Source of the DNA: Bacteroidales bacterium
GTDB lineage: Bacteria; Bacteroidota; Bacteroidia; Bacteroidales; F082
NCBI GenBank assembly: GCA_016285355.1
Contig: JAEEQP010000073.1
Location: 1 to 11,476, forward strand
Reading direction: 5' to 3'
Length of the DNA: 11,476 nt
Position numbers and translations under genes: made by a program. Below the pieces are notes generated by a model, which did not search any database, had not been told where the DNA came from, and saw nothing but the letters and a program-made list of their open reading frames with translations. Below, piece after piece: positions 1 to 6,337 of this stretch. Position 1 is the first letter of the stretch. Each line of letters starts with the position of its first letter.

Positions 1-250
1 CTGTGCTTCAATCAGGCAGCGAGAGCGTAGTTGTTTTCGCCAATTAATTTTTTGCAGTCAAGATTTACGAGCGTCACTGCGAGGCTCGACATGCTTACAT
101 GACAATTCATCTTGCTGTCAAAACCATGCATCCCCTTTTTAGTTTAGAGTTTAGTGTTGAGAGTTTAGAGTTGTCATCCTCAAAGAACGGACGGCAAAAA
201 TACAGCTATTTTCGATGCCCCGCAAGGGGATTAATAAAAAAAGTAAAGCA
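1..250. other. Intergenic stretch without a convincing gene
   Basis: No coding region here can be supported. The only ATG-initiated frame of note (99-323, plus, 74 codons) runs through the dispersed repeats described next and resembles no family I know. Two small structures are visible: the 11-mer AGTTTAGAGTT occurs twice, at 141-151 and 162-172, in an AT-rich spacer, and CCCC-GCAA-GGGG at 218-229 forms a small tetraloop hairpin. The gene to the left of the window is not visible, so this may be the tail of a longer intergenic region. Confidence 0.6.
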
Positions 251-315
251 GGCTTTTGAAAGCATGTCATTCCAAGCAAGGGCTTGCGGGGATGGAATCT
301 ATGTTTTCAAAAGCC
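251..315. repeat. Dispersed repeat, copy A, inside an 11-bp hairpin
   Basis: An inner sequence running from ATGTCATTCC (264-273) to GGAATCTATG (294-303) is flanked by a perfect 11-bp inverted repeat, GGCTTTTGAAA at 251-261 and TTTCAAAAGCC at 305-315. The inner ends recur in inverted orientation at 339-381 (copy B), whose outer stem has a different sequence. From memory, elements with GTCATTCC...GGAATCTA ends are scattered through Bacteroidales genomes; that is not shown by this window. No coding capacity. Confidence 0.7.
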
Positions 316-322
316 GTCAATA

Positions 323-397
323 GAATATGCCCGACCTTCTATAGATTCCAGTCGCACATGCCTCAGCGAGGAATGACATAGAAAGTCGGACATATTC
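323..397. repeat. Dispersed repeat, copy B, inside a 20-bp hairpin next to a stop codon
   Basis: The arms 323-342 and 378-397 can pair over 20 positions. Eighteen are Watson-Crick and two (at 330 and 336) are G-U pairs only in RNA made from the minus strand; plus-strand RNA would have C-A mismatches there. The loop side carries the inverted copy of the repeat ends in copy A, with CTATAGATTCC at 339-349 and GGAATGACATAG at 370-381. The right arm abuts the TAA of the minus-strand response regulator at 398-400. The hairpin could therefore be the 3' end structure of that transcript, but no U-run follows it on the minus strand, so a simple intrinsic terminator is not supported. Confidence 0.65.
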
Positions 398-1558
398 TTA
401 TTTCAGCGGACTACCAAACCGCACCACATCATCCTTAGTAATGTCGCTACCGCAAAGAATCACAAGGCGTTCCACAATGTTGCGCAATTCGCGGATGTTG
501 CCGGTCCATTGGTATTGCTTCAGGGCTTCTAAAGCCTCTGGCTCAAAGGTCGGGACGGGCTTGCCCATGTCTTGTGCGATGACTTCCAAGAAGTTGCCGA
601 CCAACAGCGGAATATCGTCCTTGCGCTCGCGCAACGGCGGCACTTGGATGACGATGACACTCAAGCGGTGGTACAAGTCCTCGCGGAAGTTACCTTTCTC
701 GATTTCGCTCTTCAGATTTTTGTTGGTGGCCGCCAAAATGCGCACATTCACAGGGATTTCCTTCTCACCACCCACGCGCACGATTTTGTTCTCTTGCAAG
801 GCACGCAATACTTTCGCTTGTGCTGGAAGACTCATGTCGCCGATTTCGTCCAAGAAGAGGGTGCCGCCATCGGCTAACTCAAAATCACCCTTTTTCTGTT
901 TGATGGCCGAAGTGAAAGAGCCTTTCTCGTGACCGAAAAGTTGGCTTTCAATGAGTTCCGCAGGAATGGCGGCGCAGTTCACCTCGATGAAGGGTCCGCT
1001 GCTTCTTGGACTGAGGTCGTGCAGTTGTCTGGCGACAAGTTCTTTTCCTGTGCCGTTCTCGCCTGTGATGAGCACGCGGGCGTTGGTGGGCGCGACTTTT
1101 TCAATCATGTCCTTCACATCGAGCATGGGTTGCGACTCGCCAATCATCTGGTGCTGGATTTTCACCGCCTTCTTCAAAACCTTGTTCTCGGTGGCCAAGT
1201 TCTTCTTGTCCAAGGCGTTGCGTAAGGTGATGAGCAGGCGGTTCAAGTCGGGCGGCTTGGGAATGAAGTCGAAAGCACCTTTCTTGATGGCTTCGACCGC
1301 CGTCTCGATGGTGCCGTGACCCGAGAGCATGATGACAGGCACATCCGACTCCTTGCGGATGGCTTCCAGCACCTCGATGCCGTCCATTTCCGGCATCTTG
1401 ATGTCGCAGAAAACGGCATCAAAGTCTTGGTCTTTAATATGTTGCAGGGCTTCCATGCCTGTTGCGGCATCGTCCACCTGATAGCTTTCGTTTTCGAGGA
1501 TGTCGCGCAGCACGCGGCGGATGGGGGCCTCGTCGTCGATGATAAGTATTCTTGGCAT
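398..1558 (-). CDS. Sigma-54-type (NtrC-family) response regulator lacking a DNA-binding domain
   Basis: Cytoplasmic two-component response regulator of 386 residues. Residues 1-115 form a receiver domain with the acidic pair D8/D9, phospho-acceptor D52 in CDIKMPEMDG, S79 and K101. Residues about 137-365 form a sigma-54 activator AAA+ domain with Walker A GENGTGKE (166-173), Walker B LFLDE (234-238) and the FREDLYHRL region (291-299). Two features are unusual. The sigma-54-contacting GAFTGA loop reads GSFTSA (213-218), and the protein ends about 17 residues after the NIRELRN segment, so the usual C-terminal Fis-type helix-turn-helix is absent. Family members with that domain usually have about 440-480 residues. 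The stop is a clean TAA, so this may be a natural HTH-less form. No partner histidine kinase is present in the window. A TATCTTTG promoter element lies just upstream. Confidence 0.93.
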   Translation of the reverse strand: MPRILIIDDEAPIRRVLRDILENESYQVDDAATGMEALQHIKDQDFDAVFCDIKMPEMDGIEVLEAIRKESDVPVIMLSGHGTIETAVEAIKKGAFDFIPKPPDLNRLLITLRNALDKKNLATENKVLKKAVKIQHQMIGESQPMLDVKDMIEKVAPTNARVLITGENGTGKELVARQLHDLSPRSSGPFIEVNCAAIPAELIESQLFGHEKGSFTSAIKQKKGDFELADGGTLFLDEIGDMSLPAQAKVLRALQENKIVRVGGEKEIPVNVRILAATNKNLKSEIEKGNFREDLYHRLSVIVIQVPPLRERKDDIPLLVGNFLEVIAQDMGKPVPTFEPEALEALKQYQWTGNIRELRNIVERLVILCGSDITKDDVVRFGSPLK

Positions 1559-1578
1559 TGTTCGTAGTTAATTTTGCG

Positions 1579-1586
1579 CAAAGATA
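1579..1586 (-). promoter_or_regulatory. Bacteroidetes-type -7 box for the response regulator
   Basis: On the minus strand this reads TATCTTTG, an exact match to the TAnnTTTG consensus of the Bacteroidetes primary sigma factor, 20 nt upstream of the start codon at 1558. No good TTTG -33 element is visible at the usual distance, so support comes from the -7 box and its position. Confidence 0.5.
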
Positions 1587-1598
1587 GTGGAAATTTTT

Positions 1599-1650
1599 GA
1601 ATGCAGAATGTAGAATTAAGAATGCAGAATTAAGAATGCAGAATGCGGAA
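1599..1650. repeat. Degenerate tandem GAATGCAGAAT spacer repeats
   Basis: GAATGCAGAAT occurs at 1599-1609, 1620-1630 and 1634-1644, interleaved with the variants GAATTAA and GAATGCGGAATT. It forms a low-complexity AT-rich spacer between the divergent genes at 1558 and 1715. It has no coding capacity and no obvious regulatory role. Confidence 0.7.
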
Positions 1651-1665
1651 TTTTAAATCTTAAAT

Positions 1666-1696
1666 TTTGAATCTTGAATTAAAACTTCTACTTTTG
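1666..1696 (+). promoter_or_regulatory. Bacteroidetes promoter for the FGE-like gene
   Basis: TTTG at 1666-1669 and TACTTTTG at 1689-1696 are separated by 19 nt, matching TTTG-N19-TAnnTTTG. The -7 box ends 18 nt before the ATG at 1715, so the 5' untranslated region is very short. Confidence 0.7.
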
Positions 1697-1714
1697 CCTT
1701 CAAAATGAATTAAA

Positions 1715-2575
1715 ATGAAGAAAATTTCCCTGCTTTTAGGTTTGCTGTTTTTTTTGCAAATGGCTCTTTTGGCGCAAGATACGCTTCCTGCACCCACTTC
1801 CTATCGCGTCAACAAGGTGTCTTTCAATATGGTACGTGTCGAGAAGGGTGGCTTTTGGATGGGTGCCCAGCACAAAGATACCTCGGAATTCAATTATGAT
1901 CGCTTCTCTCAAACGGACGAGTTGCCAGTGCATTACATGAAGATGAACGAGGATTTTTATATCGGCCAGACCGAGGTGACGCAGAAACTTTGGAAGGCCG
2001 TGATGGGCTACAACCCGAGCAAAACGAAATGCCCGAAACGCCCTGTGACCAATGTCGATTATTATGAGGTGCAGGAGTTTCTGCGACTTTTGGACAGCAT
2101 TTCTGGGATGCATTTCAGGCTTCCCACCGAGGAGGAATGGGAGTATGCGGCGCGTGGCGGAAAAAATTCGCGAGGCTACATTTACAGCGGTGGAAAAGAT
2201 GTGGACCGCGTGGCTTGGCATAACGGCAACGCTACTAAAGTCAAAAAGGTTAAAAAACGCGCCGCCAACGAGTTGGGCATTTACGACATGTCTGGCAATG
2301 TGTGGGAATGGTGCTCGTCCAAATACCGTTATTTTGACAACGAGCGCAATGCAAGTCTCGGCAAGGATGGTCAGATGTACATTATCCGTGGTGGTGCCTG
2401 GCAATTGCCCAAGACCTCGTGCCGTGTCTCATGGCGCGGCAAACGCCTGCCGGATTTGAAGAACTCTTTTGGTGGGTTTAGATTGTGTCTTGATGCAAAG
2501 TATGTCAAGGAGAAGGAAGAGGCTGAACTGGAGTTGATTAAAAAGGGAACAACGGATGGCACTCCAGAGGAGTGA
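1715..2575 (+). CDS. Secreted formylglycine-generating-enzyme (SUMF1)-like protein
   Basis: 286 residues. An N-terminal signal peptide (about 1-20, ending LLA-Q, with no lipobox cysteine) predicts export to the periplasm or cell surface. The rest is an FGE/SUMF1 fold, with FNMVRVEKGGFWMG (37-50), the QTEVTQKLWKAVMG segment (85-98), RLPTEEEWEYAARGG (135-149), DMSGNVWEW (191-199), RGGAW (225-229) and GGFRL (253-257). True formylglycine-generating enzymes use two cysteines, equivalent to human C336 and C341, after RGGS. Here only the second appears kept (C236); the first aligns with L231. Sulfatase-activating activity is therefore doubtful, and a structural or carbohydrate/protein-binding role is more likely. 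The T9SS components GldK/PorK belong to the same superfamily but are lipoproteins; this protein is not, and no gld/por neighbours are seen. The tail 263-286 is charged and probably disordered. Confidence 0.88.
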   Translation: MKKISLLLGLLFFLQMALLAQDTLPAPTSYRVNKVSFNMVRVEKGGFWMGAQHKDTSEFNYDRFSQTDELPVHYMKMNEDFYIGQTEVTQKLWKAVMGYNPSKTKCPKRPVTNVDYYEVQEFLRLLDSISGMHFRLPTEEEWEYAARGGKNSRGYIYSGGKDVDRVAWHNGNATKVKKVKKRAANELGIYDMSGNVWEWCSSKYRYFDNERNASLGKDGQMYIIRGGAWQLPKTSCRVSWRGKRLPDLKNSFGGFRLCLDAKYVKEKEEAELELIKKGTTDGTPEE

Positions 2576-2601
2576 TTCTCTACTTATATTGGAAAAAAGT
2601 G

Positions 2602-2609
2602 TATTTTTG
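2602..2609 (+). promoter_or_regulatory. -7 box for the small overlapping gene pair
   Basis: TATTTTTG matches TAnnTTTG exactly and lies 29 nt upstream of the ATG at 2639. The TTTG -33 element is not clear at normal spacing. The box suggests that the two downstream genes have their own promoter rather than relying on read-through from the FGE-like gene, 63 nt upstream. Confidence 0.5.
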
Positions 2610-2638
2610 CAGGGTGAAACAAAAACAGTTGTTTGTGA

Positions 2639-3076
2639 ATGGCCGATAATAAGCTCAAATACCAAGAGTGGATTGATAAGTTGGTTGCAGAGGGATGCAC
2701 CATGCCTCCTTTGTATGCACCAAATGATATGAAGGCTTGTCGTTTCGCTTTCTCTTCACCAGATCAGCAAAATCACATTCCGCAATATGTCCGCAATCCG
2801 AAAAGGATGCTCCAAGACCTTGGCAAGGGAAAAGCTGACACATCTCTTCTTGCCCTTTCGTGTTTTGCTTCCAATTCTCAAGCAGAAATTTTCTTCTCCA
2901 ACTTGCAAAAAGCGTTCAAGAATGCCAGAACTTCCATCGGTGACGCATTGGCTGAAGGAATACTGACTAATGAAGACGGTTTGAAAACAACAACCAGCCC
3001 TAACGGACATTTTGACTTCTACGAATACGCACAATGCGACTTGAACAAGTCGTTCAAAATAACAAAAAGACTATGA
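2639..3076 (+). CDS. Uncharacterised 145-residue protein, first gene of an overlapping pair
   Basis: I do not recognise a characterised family. The protein is soluble, with no signal peptide or membrane segment. Visible blocks are YAPNDMKACRFAFSS (26-40), an HIPQYVRNPKRML segment (46-58), a mixed helical middle, GDALAEGILTNEDG (101-114) and a C-terminal HFDFYEYAQCDL (124-135). Its stop TGA (3074-3076) overlaps the ATG of the next gene (3073-3075) as ATGA, the usual sign of translational coupling and of a functional pair. The start at 2639 is supported by the TATTTTTG box 29 nt upstream and by absence of an earlier plausible start. It could be a partner protein in a toxin/immunity, defence or regulatory pair, but nothing in the sequence decides this. 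Confidence 0.78.
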   Translation: MADNKLKYQEWIDKLVAEGCTMPPLYAPNDMKACRFAFSSPDQQNHIPQYVRNPKRMLQDLGKGKADTSLLALSCFASNSQAEIFFSNLQKAFKNARTSIGDALAEGILTNEDGLKTTTSPNGHFDFYEYAQCDLNKSFKITKRL

Positions 3077-3594
3077 AGCAGTTAGAGGGATTCGACATAC
3101 AGTTTGATTTCAGCAATTTCAAAAAGATTGCCGATTTGGTCTATTTTGATGGGCCTTTTCTTTCGCACTATGTCAGTGGGAAAGGTGACGATTATCTGTT
3201 CTATTGGGTTGACAAGGACGAGGACGACAACCGTTGGCTCGTTTTCCGCGTCAGCCTTGCCGATTTGCAGAAATATATCGGAAAGGAATTGACCTTGCGC
3301 GAACTGATGGAACATCCCAATGACGGCTATCTCTATTCCGTTGATATTGACAACGATGTGCATTACCATGATGTCAAGCTCGTTCAACCTTCTGCGCTTC
3401 CAGAGGAATACAAACCCGATACGGACTCTTATTATGAATTTGAGCCGATACCGACTTTGGATGCAAACGAACTAATGACTTACGAGTTGACAATTCCCTA
3501 CAAAGAACGCCGCCGTTTGGAGGAATTGCTTCTGAAAATAGGTTTCCCTGTGTCTGCTTTGAAAAAGGTGGTTACGAGAGCCGCGGTATTTTAA
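3073..3594 (+). CDS. Uncharacterised protein, possibly DUF6575-like, second gene of an overlapping pair
   Basis: 173 residues from the ATG at 3073. A longer reading from 3034 exists, but the ATGA overlap with the upstream stop makes 3073 the better start. The protein is acidic and soluble, without signal peptide or membrane helices. Notable blocks are LVYFDGPFLSHYVSGKGDDYLFYWVD (22-47), NRWLVFRVSLADLQKYIG (53-70), the DGYLYSVDIDNDVHYHDV segment (84-101), LPEEYKPDTDSYYEFE (109-124) and a basic C-terminal helix (about 142-170). The FDGP...Y.W.D...RWL.F.V pattern reminds me of proteins annotated DUF6575, whose function is unknown; this is recall and not a search result. The gene converges on the retropepsin-like gene, whose stop lies 18 nt beyond. 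Confidence 0.78.
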   Translation: MKQLEGFDIQFDFSNFKKIADLVYFDGPFLSHYVSGKGDDYLFYWVDKDEDDNRWLVFRVSLADLQKYIGKELTLRELMEHPNDGYLYSVDIDNDVHYHDVKLVQPSALPEEYKPDTDSYYEFEPIPTLDANELMTYELTIPYKERRRLEELLLKIGFPVSALKKVVTRAAVF

Positions 3595-3612
3595 TAAGAC
3601 AGCTGTTTTGCT

Positions 3613-4047
3613 CTAAACCGGCGTAAACCTCAGTTTTTTCAATCTGTAATTTATCACCGCTTTATACCGTTTTAGCAAATCCCCGCCAAGGATGCCGTCG
3701 ATGTGGGGGAGACCCAGTTTGCCATACATCTCGTGGATGTTCTCCAAATCCAAGGCAACGGCTTCATAATCATGGATTTCCATTTCTCCAATGGAGAAAG
3801 CGTCAATCTTGAAGGTCGCACTCTCCAAGTCAGAGCTACCTACGCCTGCAGTCAGGCCTTCTTTCTTCTCAAACTCGATGTTTTCAATGAAGGTGGAGAT
3901 GGTCTTGGGGTCGAAGACGGAGCGCGAGGCTCCTGTGTCGATGAGGAAATGGGCTTCCTTACCATGAATCAGGCCTTTGACCATGATATGGAAGCCTTCT
4001 CCCTCGATGTCAAGCAGTTGCAGCGGAACTTCAATATAGCGTCGCAT
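3613..4047 (-). CDS. Retropepsin-like aspartyl protease
   Basis: 144 residues, single domain. The catalytic DTGAS motif (37-41) is preceded by a hydrophobic strand (AHFLI). The second signature, hydrophobic-hydrophobic-Gly, is at IDGILGGDLLKRYKAVINY (116-134). This is the bacterial retropepsin-like layout, in which one domain would need to dimerise to supply both aspartates. There is no signal peptide or membrane anchor, so the protein is probably cytoplasmic; its substrate is unknown. The start lies 2 nt after the LOG-family stop, with both genes on the minus strand, so the two are almost certainly co-transcribed and perhaps translationally coupled. The stop is TAG at 3613-3615. Confidence 0.85.
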   Translation of the reverse strand: MRRYIEVPLQLLDIEGEGFHIMVKGLIHGKEAHFLIDTGASRSVFDPKTISTFIENIEFEKKEGLTAGVGSSDLESATFKIDAFSIGEMEIHDYEAVALDLENIHEMYGKLGLPHIDGILGGDLLKRYKAVINYRLKKLRFTPV

Positions 4048-4049
4048 GA

Positions 4050-4766
4050 TTAGAAGTTCGGCTTGATGGCGTATTTCTTGTAGAATTCCTTGATGATTTT
4101 CACGGCTTCGTCGGCAGTGTCGACCACGTTGAAGATGTCGAAGTCTTCCTCTTTAATCATGTGATTGGCGAGCAAAGTGTTTCTGAACCAGTCAATCAGC
4201 CCTTGCCAATATTCCTTGCCGACCAGCACCACAGGGAAGCTCACCATCTTGTTGGTCTGAATCAGCGTGATGGCCTCCGACAGCTCGTCCAAGGTGCCGA
4301 AACCGCCAGGCATTACGATGTAACCTTGTGCATAGCGCATGAAGATGGTCTTGCGGACAAAGAAATAGTCAAAAGAGATGTTCTTGTCGCTGTCGATGTA
4401 GGGGTTGAAGTGCTGTTCGAAAGGCAGGTTGATGTTCAGGCCGACACTTGTGGCACCCCCATGTTGGGCACCTTTGTTGCCGGCTTCCATGATGCCAGGA
4501 CCTCCGCCTGTGATGATGCCAAAGCCATAGTCAGCCAGCTTTTTGGCAATCTCAACGGACATTTTATAGTATTTTTCGCCAGGTTGGGTGCGTGCCGAGC
4601 CGAAAATAGCGACGCATGGACCGTTTCTCGCCATCTTTTCCATTCCTTCCACAAACTCGGCCATGATTTTGAACACCGACCATGAGTCGTGGGTTTTGAT
4701 GTCGTTCCACGATTTCGGGTGGAAACTGTCTCGGATGATTCTTTCGTCTTTTTCAGTAATGGGCAT
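4050..4766 (-). CDS. LOG-family protein (TIGR00730-type nucleotide phosphoribohydrolase)
   Basis: 238 residues, cytoplasmic. A Rossmann-like fold carries the family motifs GGGPGIMEAGNKGA (87-100) and PGGFGTLDELSEA (153-165), with R138 in the FVRK segment as the expected active-site arginine. Family members release the base from nucleoside 5'-monophosphates, as in cytokinin activation. In bacteria without cytokinin signalling they probably act as nucleotide-5'-monophosphate nucleosidases in purine or pyrimidine turnover; the substrate cannot be read from the sequence. The N-terminal 45 residues are an extension seen in longer LOG proteins. It is the first gene of a two-gene unit with the retropepsin-like protein 2 nt downstream. 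No clear TAnnTTTG box is seen directly upstream. Confidence 0.9.
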   Translation of the reverse strand: MPITEKDERIIRDSFHPKSWNDIKTHDSWSVFKIMAEFVEGMEKMARNGPCVAIFGSARTQPGEKYYKMSVEIAKKLADYGFGIITGGGPGIMEAGNKGAQHGGATSVGLNINLPFEQHFNPYIDSDKNISFDYFFVRKTIFMRYAQGYIVMPGGFGTLDELSEAITLIQTNKMVSFPVVLVGKEYWQGLIDWFRNTLLANHMIKEEDFDIFNVVDTADEAVKIIKEFYKKYAIKPNF

Positions 4767-4773
4767 ATTATTT

Positions 4774-4813
4774 CAGTTTACAGTTAATAGTTAGTTGTTC
4801 AGTTGTCAGTTAG
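4774..4813. repeat. AGTT-rich degenerate spacer repeat
   Basis: AGTT recurs six times (4775, 4782, 4789, 4793, 4801, 4808), mostly about 7 nt apart, in the gap upstream of the LOG-family gene. It is low-complexity AT-rich spacer, similar in style to 141-172 and 1599-1650. No function is assigned. Confidence 0.5.
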
Positions 4814-4815
4814 AG

Positions 4816-4837
4816 CTGTCACATCGTGATAGCCGAA
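4816..4837. repeat. Palindromic intergenic motif, copy 1
   Basis: CTGTCAC-ATC-GTGATAG forms a 7-bp stem with a 3-nt loop, with one G-U pair in plus-strand RNA, and is followed by CCGAA. A related 22-nt copy lies at 6338-6359. Both copies sit about 50-55 nt upstream of a minus-strand gene start and upstream of a tRNA promoter. The copies differ at four positions, all transitions. Confidence 0.6.
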
Positions 4838-4854
4838 AAAATTGATGTTTTATG

Positions 4855-4884
4855 TTTGCAGAATGACAAATTTCTGTATTTTTG
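4855..4884 (+). promoter_or_regulatory. Promoter of the tRNA-Gly gene
   Basis: TTTG at 4855-4858, an 18-nt spacer, and TATTTTTG at 4877-4884 match the Bacteroidetes promoter consensus. The -7 box ends 11 nt before the mature tRNA 5' end, leaving only a short leader. Confidence 0.75.
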
Positions 4885-4895
4885 CAGTCTCAAAC

Positions 4896-4968
4896 GCGAA
4901 TGTAGCTCAGTTGGTAGAGCATCAGCTTCCCAAGCTGAGGGTCGCGGGTTCGAACCCCGTTATTCGCT
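4896..4968 (+). tRNA. tRNA-Gly, anticodon CCC
   Basis: A full 73-nt cloverleaf without encoded CCA. The acceptor stem GCGAATG pairs with TATTCGC (one G-U), with discriminator T at 4968. The D arm is GCTC/GAGC. The anticodon stem TCAGC/GCTGA encloses the loop TTCCCAA, giving anticodon CCC, which reads GGG. The T arm contains TTCGAAC with stem GCGGG/CCCGT. A 28-bp palindromic terminator begins 14 nt after the mature 3' end. Confidence 0.95.
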
Positions 4969-4981
4969 CGCGTTCAATATT

Positions 4982-5015
4982 GTAGAGACGGTGCATGCAC
5001 CGTCTCTACGTTTTT
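4982..5015 (+). terminator. 28-bp perfect palindrome plus T-run after tRNA-Gly
   Basis: The arms GTAGAGACGGTG and CACCGTCTCTAC enclose CATG, making a 28-bp perfect palindrome (4982-5009) followed by G and five T residues (5011-5015). It fits an intrinsic terminator for the tRNA on the plus strand. It also begins 7 nt past the stop of the convergent SPFH gene and may act bidirectionally, although the minus-strand side lacks a clear U-run. A sister copy lies at 6598-6625. Confidence 0.8.
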
Positions 5016-5016
5016 A

Positions 5017-6282
5017 TCACACTGGCGTACCGCATTCAGGGCAGAATTTACCTGTCACCTCAGTGCCGCATTTCGGGCATCTCTTCGGGCCTACGGCTAC
5101 CAAAGGTGTACCGCACTCAGGGCAGAATTTCCCGCTACTTTCCGTCCCGCATTTCGGGCATTTCATCTTGCCTTTGGGTGCCGGAGCAGGTGCGCCGCAT
5201 TCAGGGCAGAACTTGCCGGTAATCATCGTGCCGCACTTCGGGCAGGGAACGCCTTGAGGTTGGGGCGCGTTCTGCTGTTGGTTGTAGGGGTCGTAGTTGG
5301 CTTGTCCGCCTTGGTTGTTCCAAGCGTTTTGCATCGCGCCGCCTGTCATGCCGCCCGAGCCCATGTTGGCCATACCGACACCCATGAAGCCGCCCATAGC
5401 ACCGTTTTCGTTACCGGCAGCGGTATCCATCACGTCGATGATCTTGCCTTGCTGCATCATGTTGTTGGAGCTGTATTCATAGCGGTCAATTTTCTTCTGG
5501 CTGGCATCGTCGGGGGTGACGGACTCGATGACGAAGCTGACCAAACGCACACCACGGGCGCGGATAGATTCGTCAAAGACGTTCTCGTCCATAATTTGCT
5601 TGATTTCGTCGGTGTAGCTTGGCAATTCAAGGACAGGCACACGGTGTTGGGTCTTGCCCAACTCGTTGAGCACGTTCTGGAATGCGGCCATCACTTCGCT
5701 ACGCATCTGCTCGACGATGTCGTTTTTCTTGATGACATTGGCCGTACCGGCATGGTTGCGCATGAACACGCCCATGTCGTCCAAACGGAAGGTATAGGTG
5801 CCGTAGCAGCGCACGTTCACGCCCATAGGCATCAGCGAGTTGGTCATCTGGTTCGGGATGGCGTGCGACCAGTCCTGGTAGGGGATAGGTGTGGCGGTGC
5901 CGAACTTGTTGTTGAGGATTTCCTTGTTGTTGAAGAAGAACACGGCCTGCTCCTTGGCGGGTGTGCCACCGTAGGTGAAACGCTGCCACATCTCCTTGAA
6001 GACAGGACCGAACTCGCCCGCGAAGAACGAAGGTGACGAGGATTTGTCGAAGGTGTAGACGCCTTCCTCGGCGGTGGCATCGAGAATGGCACCACTGTCG
6101 TAGATGACGGCCACCTGACCGGGAGCCACGATGATGCGGCTGCTCTTGGAGATTTGCCCCGACTTGGTGGTTTGCTTCACCATCAGGGTGTCCATGTCCA
6201 TGTTGTCGCATTTGATGAGGTCCAACCATTGGTCACGCAAGGTGCCGCCGATGGAGCCTGTGATTGCTTTGATGAGTCCCAT
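5017..6282 (-). CDS. SPFH-domain protein with three C-terminal zinc ribbons
   Basis: 421 residues. Residues about 1-290 form an SPFH (stomatin/prohibitin/flotillin)-type domain like that of Bacillus YdjI and the so-called virion core proteins, with IIVAPGQVAVIYDSG (50-64) as the recognisable early strand. A Gly/Met/Asn/Gln-rich low-complexity linker follows (about 290-345). Three near-identical zinc ribbons come next, each CPKCG...GKFCPECG, with ligands C347/C350/C359/C362, C375/C378/C387/C390 and C402/C405/C414/C417. The ribbon units repeat in the DNA at 81- and 84-nt spacing. There is no signal peptide or clear transmembrane helix, so membrane association would be peripheral. Relatives are linked to membrane-stress or membrane-organising functions; the role here is inferred. 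The gene stands alone, between two convergently oriented tRNA cassettes. Confidence 0.88.
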   Translation of the reverse strand: MGLIKAITGSIGGTLRDQWLDLIKCDNMDMDTLMVKQTTKSGQISKSSRIIVAPGQVAVIYDSGAILDATAEEGVYTFDKSSSPSFFAGEFGPVFKEMWQRFTYGGTPAKEQAVFFFNNKEILNNKFGTATPIPYQDWSHAIPNQMTNSLMPMGVNVRCYGTYTFRLDDMGVFMRNHAGTANVIKKNDIVEQMRSEVMAAFQNVLNELGKTQHRVPVLELPSYTDEIKQIMDENVFDESIRARGVRLVSFVIESVTPDDASQKKIDRYEYSSNNMMQQGKIIDVMDTAAGNENGAMGGFMGVGMANMGSGGMTGGAMQNAWNNQGGQANYDPYNQQQNAPQPQGVPCPKCGTMITGKFCPECGAPAPAPKGKMKCPKCGTESSGKFCPECGTPLVAVGPKRCPKCGTEVTGKFCPECGTPV

Positions 6283-6337
6283 TGTATTGTCGTTTAATTG
6301 TTTATTGTTGATTTGTTGAATTGATTTCCGTGTAGGA

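Noticed and set aside
99..323. 74-codon plus-strand frame
   Set aside because: It runs through the dispersed repeats and a hairpin, has no recognisable domain or promoter, and its C-terminal part is simply translated repeat sequence.
1715..2575. GldK/PorK T9SS component
   Set aside because: The protein has the same fold superfamily but no lipobox cysteine, and no gldL/M/N-type neighbours are present.
3034..3072. Earlier start for the second gene of the overlapping pair
   Set aside because: The ATG at 3073 forms an ATGA overlap with the upstream stop; starting at 3034 would create a longer overlap and add 13 residues with no visible support.
5254..6036. Long 260-codon plus-strand frame
   Set aside because: It is antisense to the SPFH gene, which has clear domain motifs; the Val/His-rich composition is typical of a shadow frame.
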